64,000 nucleotides of DNA from Novosphingobium huizhouense (GCF_020179475.1 NZ_JAILXZ010000002.1:310001-374000); one strand, 5' to 3'; positions 47,419 to 57,128 are shown, counted from the first letter of the stretch. Made by a program: numbers and translations. Notes: generated by a model not told the origin, from the letters alone.

Positions 47419-47865
47419 TCAGGCGGGCGATGCCGCCTCTTCGAACGGGGGTTCGAGCGGGATCGGATCGGCCAGCGTCATGCGGTCGAGCATGGCCGCC
47501 ATCTCGTCGCGCAGCTGCAGCATCAGCCCGCGCAGGCGACATTCGGATTCGGGCAGGCAATTGGCGCAGGTCTCGTGCGCGTTGCGGCTGGCGCAGGGCA
47601 CCAGCGCGAGGCTGCCGCGGGTCAGGCGAATGATGTCGCCATAACGGATATCGACCGGCGGGAGCGCCAGTTCATAGCCGCCGTCGCGCCCGCGCTGCGA
47701 GACCACGACGCCCTCGCGCGCCATCTCCGACAGGATCACCGTGAGGAACTTGCGCGGGATGTTCTGCGCCTCGGCAATGGTGTCGAGCCGGATCGGCCCC
47801 TGTCCGAAGGCATCGGCAAGGTGCTGCAGCGCGCGGATGGTGTATCGCGTCTTCTGCGAAAGCAT
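47419..47865 (-). CDS. Rrf2 family transcriptional regulator
   Basis: This 148-residue regulator has the Rrf2 winged helix: KTRYTIRALQHLA, IAEAQNIPRKFLTVILSEM (recognition helix) and GRDGGYELAL (wing). Four cysteines follow in PCASRNAHETCANCLPESEC. The spacing (7, 2 and 6 residues between them) differs from the C-x5-C-x5-C of IscR but suits an Fe-S cluster or redox switch. It may sense iron, NO or oxygen. It lies between bamD and the permease gene on the same strand and has its own candidate promoter, so regulation of itself is plausible. Its targets are unknown. Confidence 0.88.
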   Translation of the reverse strand: MLSQKTRYTIRALQHLADAFGQGPIRLDTIAEAQNIPRKFLTVILSEMAREGVVVSQRGRDGGYELALPPVDIRYGDIIRLTRGSLALVPCASRNAHETCANCLPESECRLRGLMLQLRDEMAAMLDRMTLADPIPLEPPFEEAASPA

Positions 47866-47906
47866 GCGACGAATTTGGCGACGGGGAGACGAAAGTCAAC
47901 GTCGCC

Positions 47907-47943
47907 GGTAGATTTATACCCTGCTCATACGAAGAGGTTTCAA
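47907..47943 (-). promoter_or_regulatory. Candidate promoter with inverted repeat before the Rrf2 gene
   Basis: On the minus strand TTGAAA (47938-47943) and TATAAA (47913-47918) are 19 nt apart, an unusually long spacer. The -10 element lies inside GGTAGATTTATACC (GGTA/TACC, 47907-47920), where a regulator could bind. The start codon is 42 nt away. Confidence 0.35.
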
Positions 47944-49238
47944 GCTTCCGCAAGGCCGGCCGCCGGGCGGCGCGCCTGGAGGCCGAAGACGGCGATGATC
48001 GCGTAGCAGATCGCCGGCAGGACCAGCGCGGTCGTCAGGTGCCCCGAGAGGTCGGCGATCGTCCCGGTCAGCAAGGGCACGACCGCGCCGCCGAAGATCG
48101 CGATGTTGATCAGCCCCGAGCCGTCGGCCGCGCGCCGGCCGAGGCCTTCGCTCGCGAGCGTGAAGATCGTCGGGAACATGATCGAGTTGGCAAGGCCGAT
48201 CAGCAGCAGGCTCCAGGCCGCGACCTGCCCGCCGCTCGCCGCGGAGACCGCAATCAGCGCGATCGCGGCGACGGCGTTGAATGCCAGGACCTTGCCGGGG
48301 TTGATCTTCGCCAGGATGGCCGAGCCGAAGAAGCGGCCGACCAGTGCGCCGCCCCAGTAGTAGGGGATGTAGTGCCCGGCCGCCTCCGCGCCGATGGCGA
48401 GGACGCGCGGCTGCTGGAAGTAGTTGACGATCAGCGAGCCGATCGAGACTTCGGCCCCGACGTAGAGGAAGATGCAGGCCGCGCCGAAGGCGAAGCGCCG
48501 GCGACGAAGCAGGTCGAAGCTCGAGAACAGCGATCCCGCCTCGTGCCGCTCGCCCTTCAGGCGATTGCGGTTCATCCACACCACCCCGGCCACGAGCGCG
48601 AGCGCCACGGCGAGCCCGATGTAGGTGCGCACGACCGTCTGCGTCTCGGCGATGCGGTAGGCGTCGAGCGCCGGACCGGAAAGGTCGGCCGCGCTCACCT
48701 TGGCGAGACTGCCGAGGATCAGGCTGGCGCCGACTGCCGGGAAGATCACCGTGCCGAGCGAATTGAAGGCCTGCGCAAATGTTAGGCGGCTGCTCGCGGT
48801 CCTTGCGGGCCCGAGCAGCGTGATCAGCGGGTTGGTGACGACCTGGACGACCACCACCCCGCTCGCCAGCACGAACAGCGCGAGGAGGAACAGCGGATAG
48901 GCCGCGCTGTGCGAGGCCGGGATGAACAGCACGCAGCCGGCCATCATCGTCAGCAGGCCCACGGTCGCGCCGCGCATGTAGCCCACCCGCTTGACCAGCG
49001 CCGCGCCGGGAATGCCGACCAGCAGATAGGCGGTGAAGAAGCAGAACTGCACCAGCATCGCCTGGGTGTAGTTGAGCGTGAACAGCTCCTTCAGCTTGGG
49101 GATGATCACGTCGTTGAGCGATGTGATGCCGCCGAAGATGAAGAACAGCGCCATGACGAACAGGCGTAGCTCGGGCGCATCGACTCCGTCGCGGTCATCG
49201 CCGCCGGGTGCCGTGTGCGCAGCAGGGGCCAGTGCCAT
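47940..49238 (-). CDS. MFS sugar permease (FucP/GluP-like)
   Basis: This 432-residue permease has twelve membrane helices and an FHS-family look. FGGITSLNDVIIPKLKELF near the first helix and FCFFTAYLLVGIPGAALVKRVGYMRG match glucose/galactose and fucose permeases. TNPLITLLGPARTASSRLTFAQAFNSLGT is a further family motif. It is the last gene of the minus-strand maltodextrin operon, behind the two GH13 enzymes, so it probably imports the glucose they release. The start ATG follows AGGAGA. There is a 136-nt gap to the alpha-glucosidase gene, with no clear promoter or terminator. Confidence 0.88.
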   Translation of the reverse strand: MALAPAAHTAPGGDDRDGVDAPELRLFVMALFFIFGGITSLNDVIIPKLKELFTLNYTQAMLVQFCFFTAYLLVGIPGAALVKRVGYMRGATVGLLTMMAGCVLFIPASHSAAYPLFLLALFVLASGVVVVQVVTNPLITLLGPARTASSRLTFAQAFNSLGTVIFPAVGASLILGSLAKVSAADLSGPALDAYRIAETQTVVRTYIGLAVALALVAGVVWMNRNRLKGERHEAGSLFSSFDLLRRRRFAFGAACIFLYVGAEVSIGSLIVNYFQQPRVLAIGAEAAGHYIPYYWGGALVGRFFGSAILAKINPGKVLAFNAVAAIALIAVSAASGGQVAAWSLLLIGLANSIMFPTIFTLASEGLGRRAADGSGLINIAIFGGAVVPLLTGTIADLSGHLTTALVLPAICYAIIAVFGLQARRPAAGLAEA

Positions 49239-49374
49239 GGTCGTCGTGTCTCCTCATAGACGGGACGATCGGTCCCGCTCGTCGCGGCGCTGTATAAAGT
49301 CGGCTTTTGCCGTCTTGTCGATGCCTGTCCGCCTTGGCGTGCGCCCGCCCCCGGCCGACCGGGCGCCCCTGCTC

Positions 49375-51015
49375 CTAGCGCGCCGGCGCGTAGAGCACGG
49401 CGCCGAACGGCGGCAGCGATCCGACTGCCGCGCCATTGACCGCGGCAAGGACCGTTCCCTCGCGCGCCAGCCCGTCGGGCCACGCGGCCGGCTCGCGCCC
49501 CATGTTCACCGCGACCAGCACCGTTTCGTCGCCGTGGCGACGGCGGGCCGAAAGCACGCTTTCGCCGGCCTCGATCACCTCGAACGCTCCCAGGCGCAGC
49601 GCGGGCGAGGCCCGCCGCAGGTCGAGCAGGCTGCGCGTCAGGTTGAGCAACGAGCCGCTGTCGGCCTCCTGCCGGTCGACCGCGCGGGAGAGGTTGTCCT
49701 CGCCGATCGGGAGCCACGGCTGGCCGGAGGTGAAACCGCCCTGCTCTGCCTGGGTCACCCACGGCAGCGGCGTGCGCGCGCCATCGCGCGACAGCGTCAG
49801 CGGCCAGTTGGCGATCGCCTCGGGGTCCTGCAGCAGCTCGAACGGAATCTCGACCTGCTCGAGCCCCAGTTCCTCGCCCTGGTAGAGGATGATGTTGCCG
49901 CGCAGCGCCGCAAACAGCACCGCCTTCATCCGCGCGAAGGCCGCCGCGTCCGCGGCCTCGGTCCAGCGCGAGAGCGCGCGCGGCGCATCGTGGTTCTCGA
50001 ACGCCCAGCTCGGCCAGCCAAGCCCCGGCGTATCGGGCCACTTGGCGAGAACGTCGGCGACGAGCCGCGGCGTGATCGCCGGCGCATAGAGGAAATCGAA
50101 GCCGTAGGCGCTGTTGAGCCGCGTGTCGCCCGCGGTGAACGCCTTCATCTCGTTCTCGGCGAGATCGCCGCCGACTTCGGCGACGGTGAACACCGCGCCG
50201 TACTCGTCGCAGAGCGCGCGGATGCGCTCGATGAACCCGACGATCCCGGGATGCGACTGGTTGTAGATCTTGAGCTGGTAATCGAACGGGCGCGTGCGGC
50301 GCCGGCCATCCTCGGGCGTGGGCGGGTTGTCGCGCAACAGCGGGTCGTGCATCAGGAAATTGAGCGCATCGATGCGGAACCCGTCGACCCCGCGGTCGAG
50401 CCAGAAGCGCATGACGCCGAGCAGCGCTTCCTGCACTTGCGGATTGTGCGCATTCATCTGCGGCTGGCTCGCGAGGAAGTTGTGCAGGTAATACTGGCAG
50501 CGCCGCGCGTCCCAGCGCCACGCCGGGCCGCCGAACACCGACTGCCAGTTCGACGGCGGTGAACCGTCGGGCTTGGGATCGGCCCAGACGTACCAGTCCG
50601 CCTTCGGGTTGTCCTTCGACCGGCGGCTTTCGACGAACCAGGGGTGCTGGTCGGAAGTGTGCGCATAGACCTGGTCGATCGTGACCTTGAGGCCCAGCTC
50701 GTGCGCCCGCGCCACCAGCGCATCGAAATCGGCGAGCGTGCCGAAGATCGGATCGACATCGCAGTAGTCGGCGACGTCGTAGCCGAAATCATCCATCGGC
50801 GACTTGAAGAACGGCGAAATCCAGATCGCGTCGACGCCCAGCTTCGCGACATGTTCGAGCCGCGCGGTGATGCCGGGGAGATCGCCGATGCCGTCGCCGT
50901 TCGAATCCGCGAAGCTGCGGGGATAGATCTGGTAGATCGCCGCGCCGCGCCACCAGGGATGGCCGGTGGTGGCGGCGGTGGCGCTCGCAACATCGTGACG
51001 GTCGGAGTGCTTCAT
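49375..51015 (-). CDS. GH13 alpha-glucosidase
   Basis: This 546-residue glycoside hydrolase has no signal peptide, so it should act in the cytoplasm. Conserved GH13 regions are AHTSDQHPWF (region I), DGFRIDALNF with nucleophile D216, TVAEVGGD with acid/base E280 and FENHDAPR with H342-D343. The layout, including IYQIYPRSFADSNGDGIGDLPGIT at the N-terminus, resembles maltooligosaccharide-cleaving alpha-glucosidases of sphingomonads and Xanthomonas. Start is ATG at 51015, overlapping the amylase stop by 4 nt. Product glucose would enter central metabolism; no glucokinase gene is in the window. Confidence 0.92.
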   Translation of the reverse strand: MKHSDRHDVASATAATTGHPWWRGAAIYQIYPRSFADSNGDGIGDLPGITARLEHVAKLGVDAIWISPFFKSPMDDFGYDVADYCDVDPIFGTLADFDALVARAHELGLKVTIDQVYAHTSDQHPWFVESRRSKDNPKADWYVWADPKPDGSPPSNWQSVFGGPAWRWDARRCQYYLHNFLASQPQMNAHNPQVQEALLGVMRFWLDRGVDGFRIDALNFLMHDPLLRDNPPTPEDGRRRTRPFDYQLKIYNQSHPGIVGFIERIRALCDEYGAVFTVAEVGGDLAENEMKAFTAGDTRLNSAYGFDFLYAPAITPRLVADVLAKWPDTPGLGWPSWAFENHDAPRALSRWTEAADAAAFARMKAVLFAALRGNIILYQGEELGLEQVEIPFELLQDPEAIANWPLTLSRDGARTPLPWVTQAEQGGFTSGQPWLPIGEDNLSRAVDRQEADSGSLLNLTRSLLDLRRASPALRLGAFEVIEAGESVLSARRRHGDETVLVAVNMGREPAAWPDGLAREGTVLAAVNGAAVGSLPPFGAVLYAPAR

Positions 51016-52844
51016 GAACCTTGCTTGTCCGGGACGTGATCGGGGAGGAGGCGGCAGACCATGCTGCCGAACGGAGGGAGCGCGAGCACGACCGAACCGG
51101 GCGCGTCGACCTGCGTCGGGCATGCCCCGAACAGGCTTTCGATGCCACTGGCCGAAGCGCCGATTGTGGTCGCCGCGCGGATCGGCTGGTCGCTGGTATT
51201 GAACGCGACGAGGTATTCCGCGCCGCTTGCCGGATCGAACCGCGAGACCGCGAACAGGCCCGGCGTTTCCGACCAGGCCCGGGTCACCTGGCGCCCGCGC
51301 GCGAGCGCCGGGTGCGCGGCGCGCAAGGCAGCGAGGCGACCGATCAGGCGGTACAGAGGATGGTCGGCATCGAAGCTCGACTGCGCCGTGGTCCGCGTCG
51401 TGCCGAGCAGGCGATTGTCGTTGTAGCTTGCGACCTTGCTCGCGAACATGTCCTCGCGCGCGTCCTGGTCGTTGCCGTCGCCGACGAAGCCCTGCTCGTC
51501 GCCGTAGTAGATCACGGGGGAGCCGCGCAGCGTCATTAGCATCACGTGCCCCAGCGCCACGCGGTCGAGCAACTCCTTATCGGAGATGCCAGGGCGATCG
51601 GTCCGCACCAGCGTGGCGAAGCGGCCCATGTCGTGGTTGCCAAGGAAGGTCGGCATGGCGAGCGCGGCCGCCTCGCCGCCTTCGTAGAGCACGTCGCCGT
51701 CGAACAGGTCGGCGAGCACGCTGGTACCCTTGCCCTGCCCCAGCACCGCGCGCACCGAGCCCTGGAACGCGAAATCGAGCACTGCGGGATAGCCGTCGCG
51801 GCGCGTGTACCGCGCGATGTGGCCATTGTCGGCGCTCTCGTGCGCCACCTCGCCGAAGATATGGAAGTTGGCGATGCCGCGCTTCCTCGCCGTTTCCAGC
51901 ATCGCCGGGATGAACGCGCGCCAGAAGCCGGGATCGACATGGCGGGCGGTGTCGATGCGGAACCCGTCGACGCCGAAGTCCTCGATCCACTTCGCGTAGA
52001 TCGCGATCATGCCGGCGCGCACGGCCGGGCTTTCGGTCATCAGGTCGTCGAGCCCGACGAAATCCCCGAACCGGCTGCTCTCGCCGCTGAAGGTGGTGTT
52101 GCCGCGGTTGTGGTAGTGAATCGGGCCGTTGAGCCAATCGGGCACCTTGGCGTGCTCTTCGCCCTCGGGAACGTACGGGGTGTAGGCAAACGAAGGGTCG
52201 GTGAGCCTGGCGAAATTGGCGGGGCTCGAATCCTCGTCGCCGGCAAAGCCTGCGTTGATCGCCCTGCCGCCAAGCCCACCCGCGCGCGAATAGGGATAGT
52301 CGGCGCGGCTGCGGTACGGGTAGCCTTCGGCGAGGCCTTCGCGATACCGGATCACGTCCGCGGTGTGGTTGGCGATGATGTCCATGTAGACCTTCATGCC
52401 GCGCGCGTGGGCGGCATCGACCAGCGCCTTGAATTCGGCATTGGTGCCAAGGTGCGGATCGACCTTGGTGAAGTCGGTGATCCAGTAGCCGTGGTAGCCT
52501 GCGCTCTCCTGCCCCTTGGGTCCCTGCACCGGCTTGTTCTTGAACACCGGGCCGACCCACAGCGCGGTCGCGCCGAGGCCCTGGATATAGTCGAGCCGGC
52601 GGATCAGCCCCTTGAGGTCGCCGCCATGATAGAACCCCTTCGAGGTCGGGTCGAAGCCGGTGACGAGCCGGTCGCCGCGCAGCCCGCCCGCGTCGTTTCG
52701 CGGGTTGGCGTTCTCGAACCGATCGGGCAGCACGAAGTAGACGGTTTCACCCGCAGGCGGCCGCTCGAGATAGCTTTGCGCCCCGGCCGGAACGGCGACG
52801 CCGGCGAGCAAGGCCGACAATGCAAGGGAAGCTGCGCGTCTCAT
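51012..52844 (-). CDS. Exported GH13 alpha-amylase/cyclomaltodextrinase-like enzyme
   Basis: This 610-residue glycoside hydrolase has a signal peptide (residues 1-22, ending PAGAQS), so it acts in the periplasm or outside. GH13 motifs are MDIIANHTADVI (region I), DGFRIDTARHV with nucleophile D298, FHIFGEVAHES with acid/base E332 and LGNHDMGRF with His-Asp. It begins directly with the catalytic barrel (YFVLPDRFENANPRNDAGG), and a C-terminal beta domain follows. It probably cuts imported starch fragments. The hairpin before it (52959-52980) separates it from the receptor gene. It overlaps the alpha-glucosidase by 4 nt. Confidence 0.92.
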   Translation of the reverse strand: MRRAASLALSALLAGVAVPAGAQSYLERPPAGETVYFVLPDRFENANPRNDAGGLRGDRLVTGFDPTSKGFYHGGDLKGLIRRLDYIQGLGATALWVGPVFKNKPVQGPKGQESAGYHGYWITDFTKVDPHLGTNAEFKALVDAAHARGMKVYMDIIANHTADVIRYREGLAEGYPYRSRADYPYSRAGGLGGRAINAGFAGDEDSSPANFARLTDPSFAYTPYVPEGEEHAKVPDWLNGPIHYHNRGNTTFSGESSRFGDFVGLDDLMTESPAVRAGMIAIYAKWIEDFGVDGFRIDTARHVDPGFWRAFIPAMLETARKRGIANFHIFGEVAHESADNGHIARYTRRDGYPAVLDFAFQGSVRAVLGQGKGTSVLADLFDGDVLYEGGEAAALAMPTFLGNHDMGRFATLVRTDRPGISDKELLDRVALGHVMLMTLRGSPVIYYGDEQGFVGDGNDQDAREDMFASKVASYNDNRLLGTTRTTAQSSFDADHPLYRLIGRLAALRAAHPALARGRQVTRAWSETPGLFAVSRFDPASGAEYLVAFNTSDQPIRAATTIGASASGIESLFGACPTQVDAPGSVVLALPPFGSMVCRLLPDHVPDKQGS

Positions 52845-52958
52845 GCCGTGTCCGGGCCTCTTGCGTCGGAGAGAAACTGCCGGGGTCTCGCGCCTCCGGT
52901 CGGGTGCCCGGACGCCCGAGGCATGCGCCCCTTGCTACAGCTTTGATTCGCAGGATCC

Positions 52959-52980
52959 CTGCCGGACCGAAGTCCGGCAG
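52959..52980 (-). terminator. UUCG-tetraloop hairpin between receptor and amylase genes
   Basis: CTGCCGGAC-TTCG-GTCCGGCAG in the minus-strand RNA is a perfect 9-bp stem with a C(UUCG)G loop. It lies 18 nt after the receptor stop codon. No T-run follows, so it is more likely a 3'-end stabiliser or partial terminator than a full stop. Confidence 0.5.
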
Positions 52981-52997
52981 GAAGTCCCGATCCATGC

Positions 52998-55841
52998 TCA
53001 GAAGAACGAGTACGTTGCGTTGAGCAGGACGTTGCGCCCGAAGGTCTCGACACGCGTCACCAGGCCGCTGGCCGAGTCGGTGTAGACGTCCTTCTGGTTG
53101 GTCAGGTTCTGGCCCTGGAGCGACAGACGCAGGCCCTCGAGATACTTGATCCCGCTGTCCTTGAAGTCGTAGCCGATCTGCGCGTCCACCAGGGTCTGGC
53201 CGGCGCGGTTGACCGGCGAGATCGTGTTCGAGCCGCCACGGTCTTCCGACAGCCACGGCGAGCGCTTGTTGAGCGAGCCGCGCAGCGAGAAGCCCGCCTT
53301 CTCGAAGTAGCCGGTCACCTGGTAGACCCGCTTCGACAGGCCCGGAACGTCCGTGCCGTTGTCGAGCTTGCCGTCGGTGAAGGCCGCGCCGCCGACCACG
53401 CCGAAGCCCGACAGCGCCGGGACGATCCGGCCGAACGGCACGCTCACCTGAAGCTCGACGCCCTTCACCGAGCCCTTCAGACCACCGGTGAAGGTGGTGT
53501 TGAGGCCCTTGAAGGTGGCCGGCGCGACCTTGTTGCCGTTGTCGTCGGTGCCGTAGTGGTAGCTCGGGATGTAGAACTGGGTGTAATCGCGCACGGTCGT
53601 GGTGGCGACGTTCCAGTTCACCAGGTCCTTGTAGAAGCCGGCGATCGAGATGAAGCCGTCGGGCGCGAAGTAGTATTCGTAGCTCGCGTCAAACTGGTTC
53701 GCTTCATAAGGCCGCAGCCGCGCATTGCCGCCGGTCGAGACCCACGGCCCCAGGCCCGGATCGGTGTTGGTGACGTTGGCGATGTTGTTGCGGAACTTCA
53801 CCGACGAACCCGGATTGAGGTAGTCGATGCGCGCGCGGCTGATCACCTTCGACGCCGCCAGGCGCAGCGTGTGCCCGCTGCCGAGGTCGAAGTTGAGGTT
53901 GAGGCTGGGCAGCGCGCGGCTGTAGTTCGCGCCATCGTTGATCGGCGTCGCGATCGTGCGGAAGTCCGCGCCGATCAGCGAGTTGAAGCCCGAGCCGCGC
54001 TGGCGGGTGATCACGCCCTGCACGCCGACATTGCCGAACATGCGCACGCCGCTGAACTCGGTCTCGAAGTCGACCTTGATGAACGGCTGCCAGATCTTCT
54101 CGCGGATCGTGTAGGTATCGCCGAGGCGATCGGGCTCGAGGCTGCCGGCGTCGTACTTGGTGTAGAAGTCGCTGTTGATCAGGCCCAGCGCATCGTAGGC
54201 GACGACGTTGCCCATGCCCACCCAGTTGAGGTCGGCGGTGCCGCGGCGCGCGCTTTCGGGGATGGCGCCGTCGAGCGGGTAGGTCTCGGCGGTGAGGAAG
54301 AAGCCCTGGTTGGTCTTGGCCTTCTTGTGCTCGGCATAGCGCACGCCGACGTTGACGTGACGAACGAAGCCTTCGTCGAAGTCCTTCTGCACTTCGAACC
54401 GCAGCGAGTTGAGGTGCTCGTCGAAGATGCCGGTGTTGACGAAGCCGTCCTGCGCCTGGGCGAAGCCGATCGGCTCGCCGTTGCGGCCGATCACGGCGGT
54501 CTGGTCGAGCTCGTCGATCGGCGCGAGGCTGCCGCCCCACGACTGCGGCCCGGCCAGGCGGACGACGTTGTAGTCGTCGTAGGACTGCGAGCTGTTCGAG
54601 AAGCGCAGGCCGTCCTTGGTGTAGGTGTAGGTGCGGATGTTGTTCGGGCCCTGCGTGGTCAGGCCGGCGCGGCCGAGACCCGAATAGCTCTCACCGCGGG
54701 TGTCGCGCTTGTCGCTCTCGGCATGCGAGACGTCGAGCGTCACGTGGAAGTCGTGCGACGGCTCCCACTTGAGGTTGCCGCCGAAGGTCTTGAGCTTGCC
54801 GCGCTTGTCGAGCGGGTCGGTGCGCAGGACCGAGTTGAAGCCGGTGGTGGTGGCCGAAGTGACCGCGGTCGCATTGGAGCTCAGCACCGTGCTGCCGTTC
54901 GACGCGACCGGGAGGGCCTCGATGAACCCGCGCGAGATGCCGCGGTCGGAGAAGTCGATGTAGAGGCCGTCCAGCGTGATCGAGAACGCATCGGACGGCT
55001 TGAACTCGAGCACGCCGGCCAGCGTCTTGCGCTTGAGCACGCGCGAACGCGACGAGATGTCGAGCCCGGCGGGGACGTACTTGCCCGCATCGGGACCCGA
55101 GGTGATCGCGCCCTTGTCGTAGCCCCAGACGCTAAAGAAGCGGTCCTGCGTCGGCGACGAGGTGGTCGCGGCGGTGAGCGCGATGCCGATGGTGTCGTTG
55201 GCGAACTTGTCGCTGTACGACAGCGCGACGCGATAGCCGGTGTCCTTGAAGTCGGGATTCATCGACTTCATGCCGTTCTTCTCGAACGTGCCGTTGACCA
55301 CCAGCGTGCGCTTGTGCGCCAGCGGGCGGATCGTGCGCAGGTCGACCGTGCCGCCCACGCCCATCGCGCTGAGATCGGCGCTCGGGGTCTTGTAGACGAC
55401 GGCGCTGTCGATGATTTCCGAGGGGTAGAGATCGTATTCGACGCCGCGGTTGTCACCGATGCCGATCAGTTCGCGACCGTTCATGGTGGTGCCGACGAAG
55501 TCTTCGCGGAAGCCGCGGACCGAGATGCCGCTGATGCGGCCGGCGCGGCGCTCGCCGGCAAGGCCGGCCAAGCGGCCGAGCGAATCGGCGACCGACGACT
55601 GCGGCAGCTTGCCGATGTCCTCGGCGGCCAGCACTTCGACGACCGTCGTGCTGTTCTGCTTGATGTCCTGCGAACGCTGCAGGCTGGCGCGGATGCCGGT
55701 GACGACGATGCCTTCGTCGGCGGGTGCGGCGGCGTCCGCCTGGGCCGCGTCCTGCGCGAACGACGGCGCAGCGACGAGCGCGATGCTCAGCGCAAGCAGC
55801 GACCCGCCCAGGCGGCTTGCGGAAATTGCGTGCTTATTCAT
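52998..55841 (-). CDS. TonB-dependent receptor (maltodextrin-type)
   Basis: This 947-residue outer-membrane transporter has a signal peptide (residues 1-30, ending PSFAQD) and a TonB-box-like DEGIVVTGI. The plug domain holds SSVADSLGRLAG, ISGISVRGF and SADLSAMGVGGTVDLR. A 22-stranded barrel ends in NATYSFF, the terminal Phe signature for BAM. It resembles the long (>900-residue) sugar receptors of Caulobacter and sphingomonads. Placement upstream of two GH13 enzymes and next to lacI makes maltose or maltodextrins the likely ligand. The ATG at 55841 gives a normal signal peptide; a longer frame exists but is not used. Confidence 0.94.
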   Translation of the reverse strand: MNKHAISASRLGGSLLALSIALVAAPSFAQDAAQADAAAPADEGIVVTGIRASLQRSQDIKQNSTTVVEVLAAEDIGKLPQSSVADSLGRLAGLAGERRAGRISGISVRGFREDFVGTTMNGRELIGIGDNRGVEYDLYPSEIIDSAVVYKTPSADLSAMGVGGTVDLRTIRPLAHKRTLVVNGTFEKNGMKSMNPDFKDTGYRVALSYSDKFANDTIGIALTAATTSSPTQDRFFSVWGYDKGAITSGPDAGKYVPAGLDISSRSRVLKRKTLAGVLEFKPSDAFSITLDGLYIDFSDRGISRGFIEALPVASNGSTVLSSNATAVTSATTTGFNSVLRTDPLDKRGKLKTFGGNLKWEPSHDFHVTLDVSHAESDKRDTRGESYSGLGRAGLTTQGPNNIRTYTYTKDGLRFSNSSQSYDDYNVVRLAGPQSWGGSLAPIDELDQTAVIGRNGEPIGFAQAQDGFVNTGIFDEHLNSLRFEVQKDFDEGFVRHVNVGVRYAEHKKAKTNQGFFLTAETYPLDGAIPESARRGTADLNWVGMGNVVAYDALGLINSDFYTKYDAGSLEPDRLGDTYTIREKIWQPFIKVDFETEFSGVRMFGNVGVQGVITRQRGSGFNSLIGADFRTIATPINDGANYSRALPSLNLNFDLGSGHTLRLAASKVISRARIDYLNPGSSVKFRNNIANVTNTDPGLGPWVSTGGNARLRPYEANQFDASYEYYFAPDGFISIAGFYKDLVNWNVATTTVRDYTQFYIPSYHYGTDDNGNKVAPATFKGLNTTFTGGLKGSVKGVELQVSVPFGRIVPALSGFGVVGGAAFTDGKLDNGTDVPGLSKRVYQVTGYFEKAGFSLRGSLNKRSPWLSEDRGGSNTISPVNRAGQTLVDAQIGYDFKDSGIKYLEGLRLSLQGQNLTNQKDVYTDSASGLVTRVETFGRNVLLNATYSFF

Positions 55842-55997
55842 GGTGCTGGTTTTCTCCCCCAACCGGCTCGTGCCGGCCTGAACCCTGTCGGCGCGACGCG
55901 CCAAAGTGGAGGAATGCGGCCATCGCTGCCGCAGCCTGTCAGGTTCGCATCCTCTCCGACGCCCCGATTACGCCTCGCCGTCGATCATGCGAACATG

Positions 55998-56009
55998 GCA
56001 TACGTATAC
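55998..56009. promoter_or_regulatory. LacI-type operator candidate, copy 1
   Basis: GCATACGTATAC contains the perfect palindrome ATACGTAT. It lies between the divergent receptor and lacI genes, 157 nt from the receptor start and 85 nt from the lacI start. A copy differing by one base lies before the second permease gene. Confidence 0.6.
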
Positions 56010-56093
56010 AGCGCCGCAAAGGTTTGCCTCCAATCTGGTTGCAACGCTTCGAGCGCAAGACTAATCACTTGATCCGTAAGGGGAGAGACGAAG

Positions 56094-57128
56094 ATGGGGC
56101 GCCGTCCGTCGAACAAGCCTACCAGCTTCGACATCGCATATCTTGCGGGCGTGTCGCAGCCCACGGTGAGCCGCGCCCTGCGCGGGAGCAAGGCCGTCAG
56201 CCTCGCCACCCGGCAGAAGGTCGAGGCCATCGCCCGCCAGCTCAACTACACCGTCGACAAGAACGCATCCTCGCTGCGCTCGCAACGCGCCAACACGCTG
56301 GCGCTGCTGTTCTTCGAGGACCCGACGCCCGATGAATCGAACATCAACCCCTTCTTCCTGTCGATGCTCGGCCCGATCACCCGCCATTGCGCCGCGCGCG
56401 GGCTCGATCTGCTGATCTCGTTCCAGAAGCTCGACGACGACTGGCACAAGAAATACCAGGAGAGCCACCGCGCCGACGGGCTGATCCTCCTCGGCTACGG
56501 CGACTATACGCTCTACGAGGCGCGGCTGCGGCAACTCGTGCGCAGCGGCACCCATTTCGTGCGCTGGGGCTCGGTCGACCAGGGCACCATCGGAGCGACC
56601 ATCGGCAGCGACAACTTCGGCGCAGGGCGGCTGGTCGGTGAACACCTGCTGGCCCGGGGACGGCGCGCGATCGCCTTCCTCGGCCAGGCGGATCCGCACT
56701 ATCCCGAGTTCCAGCAGCGCCATGCCGGTTTCCTGCGCGCGCTCGAGACCGCCGGGATCGCCGCGGACCCGGCGCTGTTCGTCGACGTCATTTCCTCCGA
56801 GGAGCTGGGCTACCGCGCCGCGCGCACGCTGATCGAGCGCGGCAGGCCGTTCGACGCGATCTTCGCCGCCAGCGACCTGATCGCGATCGGCGCCCTGCGC
56901 GCGCTCAACGAGGCCGGACTGTCGGTGCCCGGCGACGTCGCGCTGGTCGGCTTCGACGATCTTCCCGCAGCAAGCCTCACCAGCCCTCCGCTCACCACGG
57001 TGATGCAGGACATGCGCCATGCGGGCGAGGCGCTGGTCGAAACGGTGCTCGCCCAGATCGACGGTCGCGCGCTGCCGCCCTCGGTCATGCCCACGCGGCT
57101 GATCGTACGCGGCAGCACCGGCGGCTGA
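56094..57128 (+). CDS. LacI family transcriptional regulator
   Basis: This 344-residue repressor has an N-terminal helix-turn-helix (FDIAYLAGVSQPTVSRALRG, residues about 12-31) and hinge helix. A periplasmic-binding-protein-like ligand domain follows, with NFGAGRLVGEHLLARGRR, DAIFAASDLIAIGALRAL and VALVGFDDLPAASLTSPPLT. GGGGAGAG precedes the ATG. It lies divergent from the TonB receptor operon and upstream of the MFS gene, so it should control the locus and respond to a sugar from maltodextrin breakdown. The effector is unknown. Confidence 0.92.
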   Translation: MGRRPSNKPTSFDIAYLAGVSQPTVSRALRGSKAVSLATRQKVEAIARQLNYTVDKNASSLRSQRANTLALLFFEDPTPDESNINPFFLSMLGPITRHCAARGLDLLISFQKLDDDWHKKYQESHRADGLILLGYGDYTLYEARLRQLVRSGTHFVRWGSVDQGTIGATIGSDNFGAGRLVGEHLLARGRRAIAFLGQADPHYPEFQQRHAGFLRALETAGIAADPALFVDVISSEELGYRAARTLIERGRPFDAIFAASDLIAIGALRALNEAGLSVPGDVALVGFDDLPAASLTSPPLTTVMQDMRHAGEALVETVLAQIDGRALPPSVMPTRLIVRGSTGG

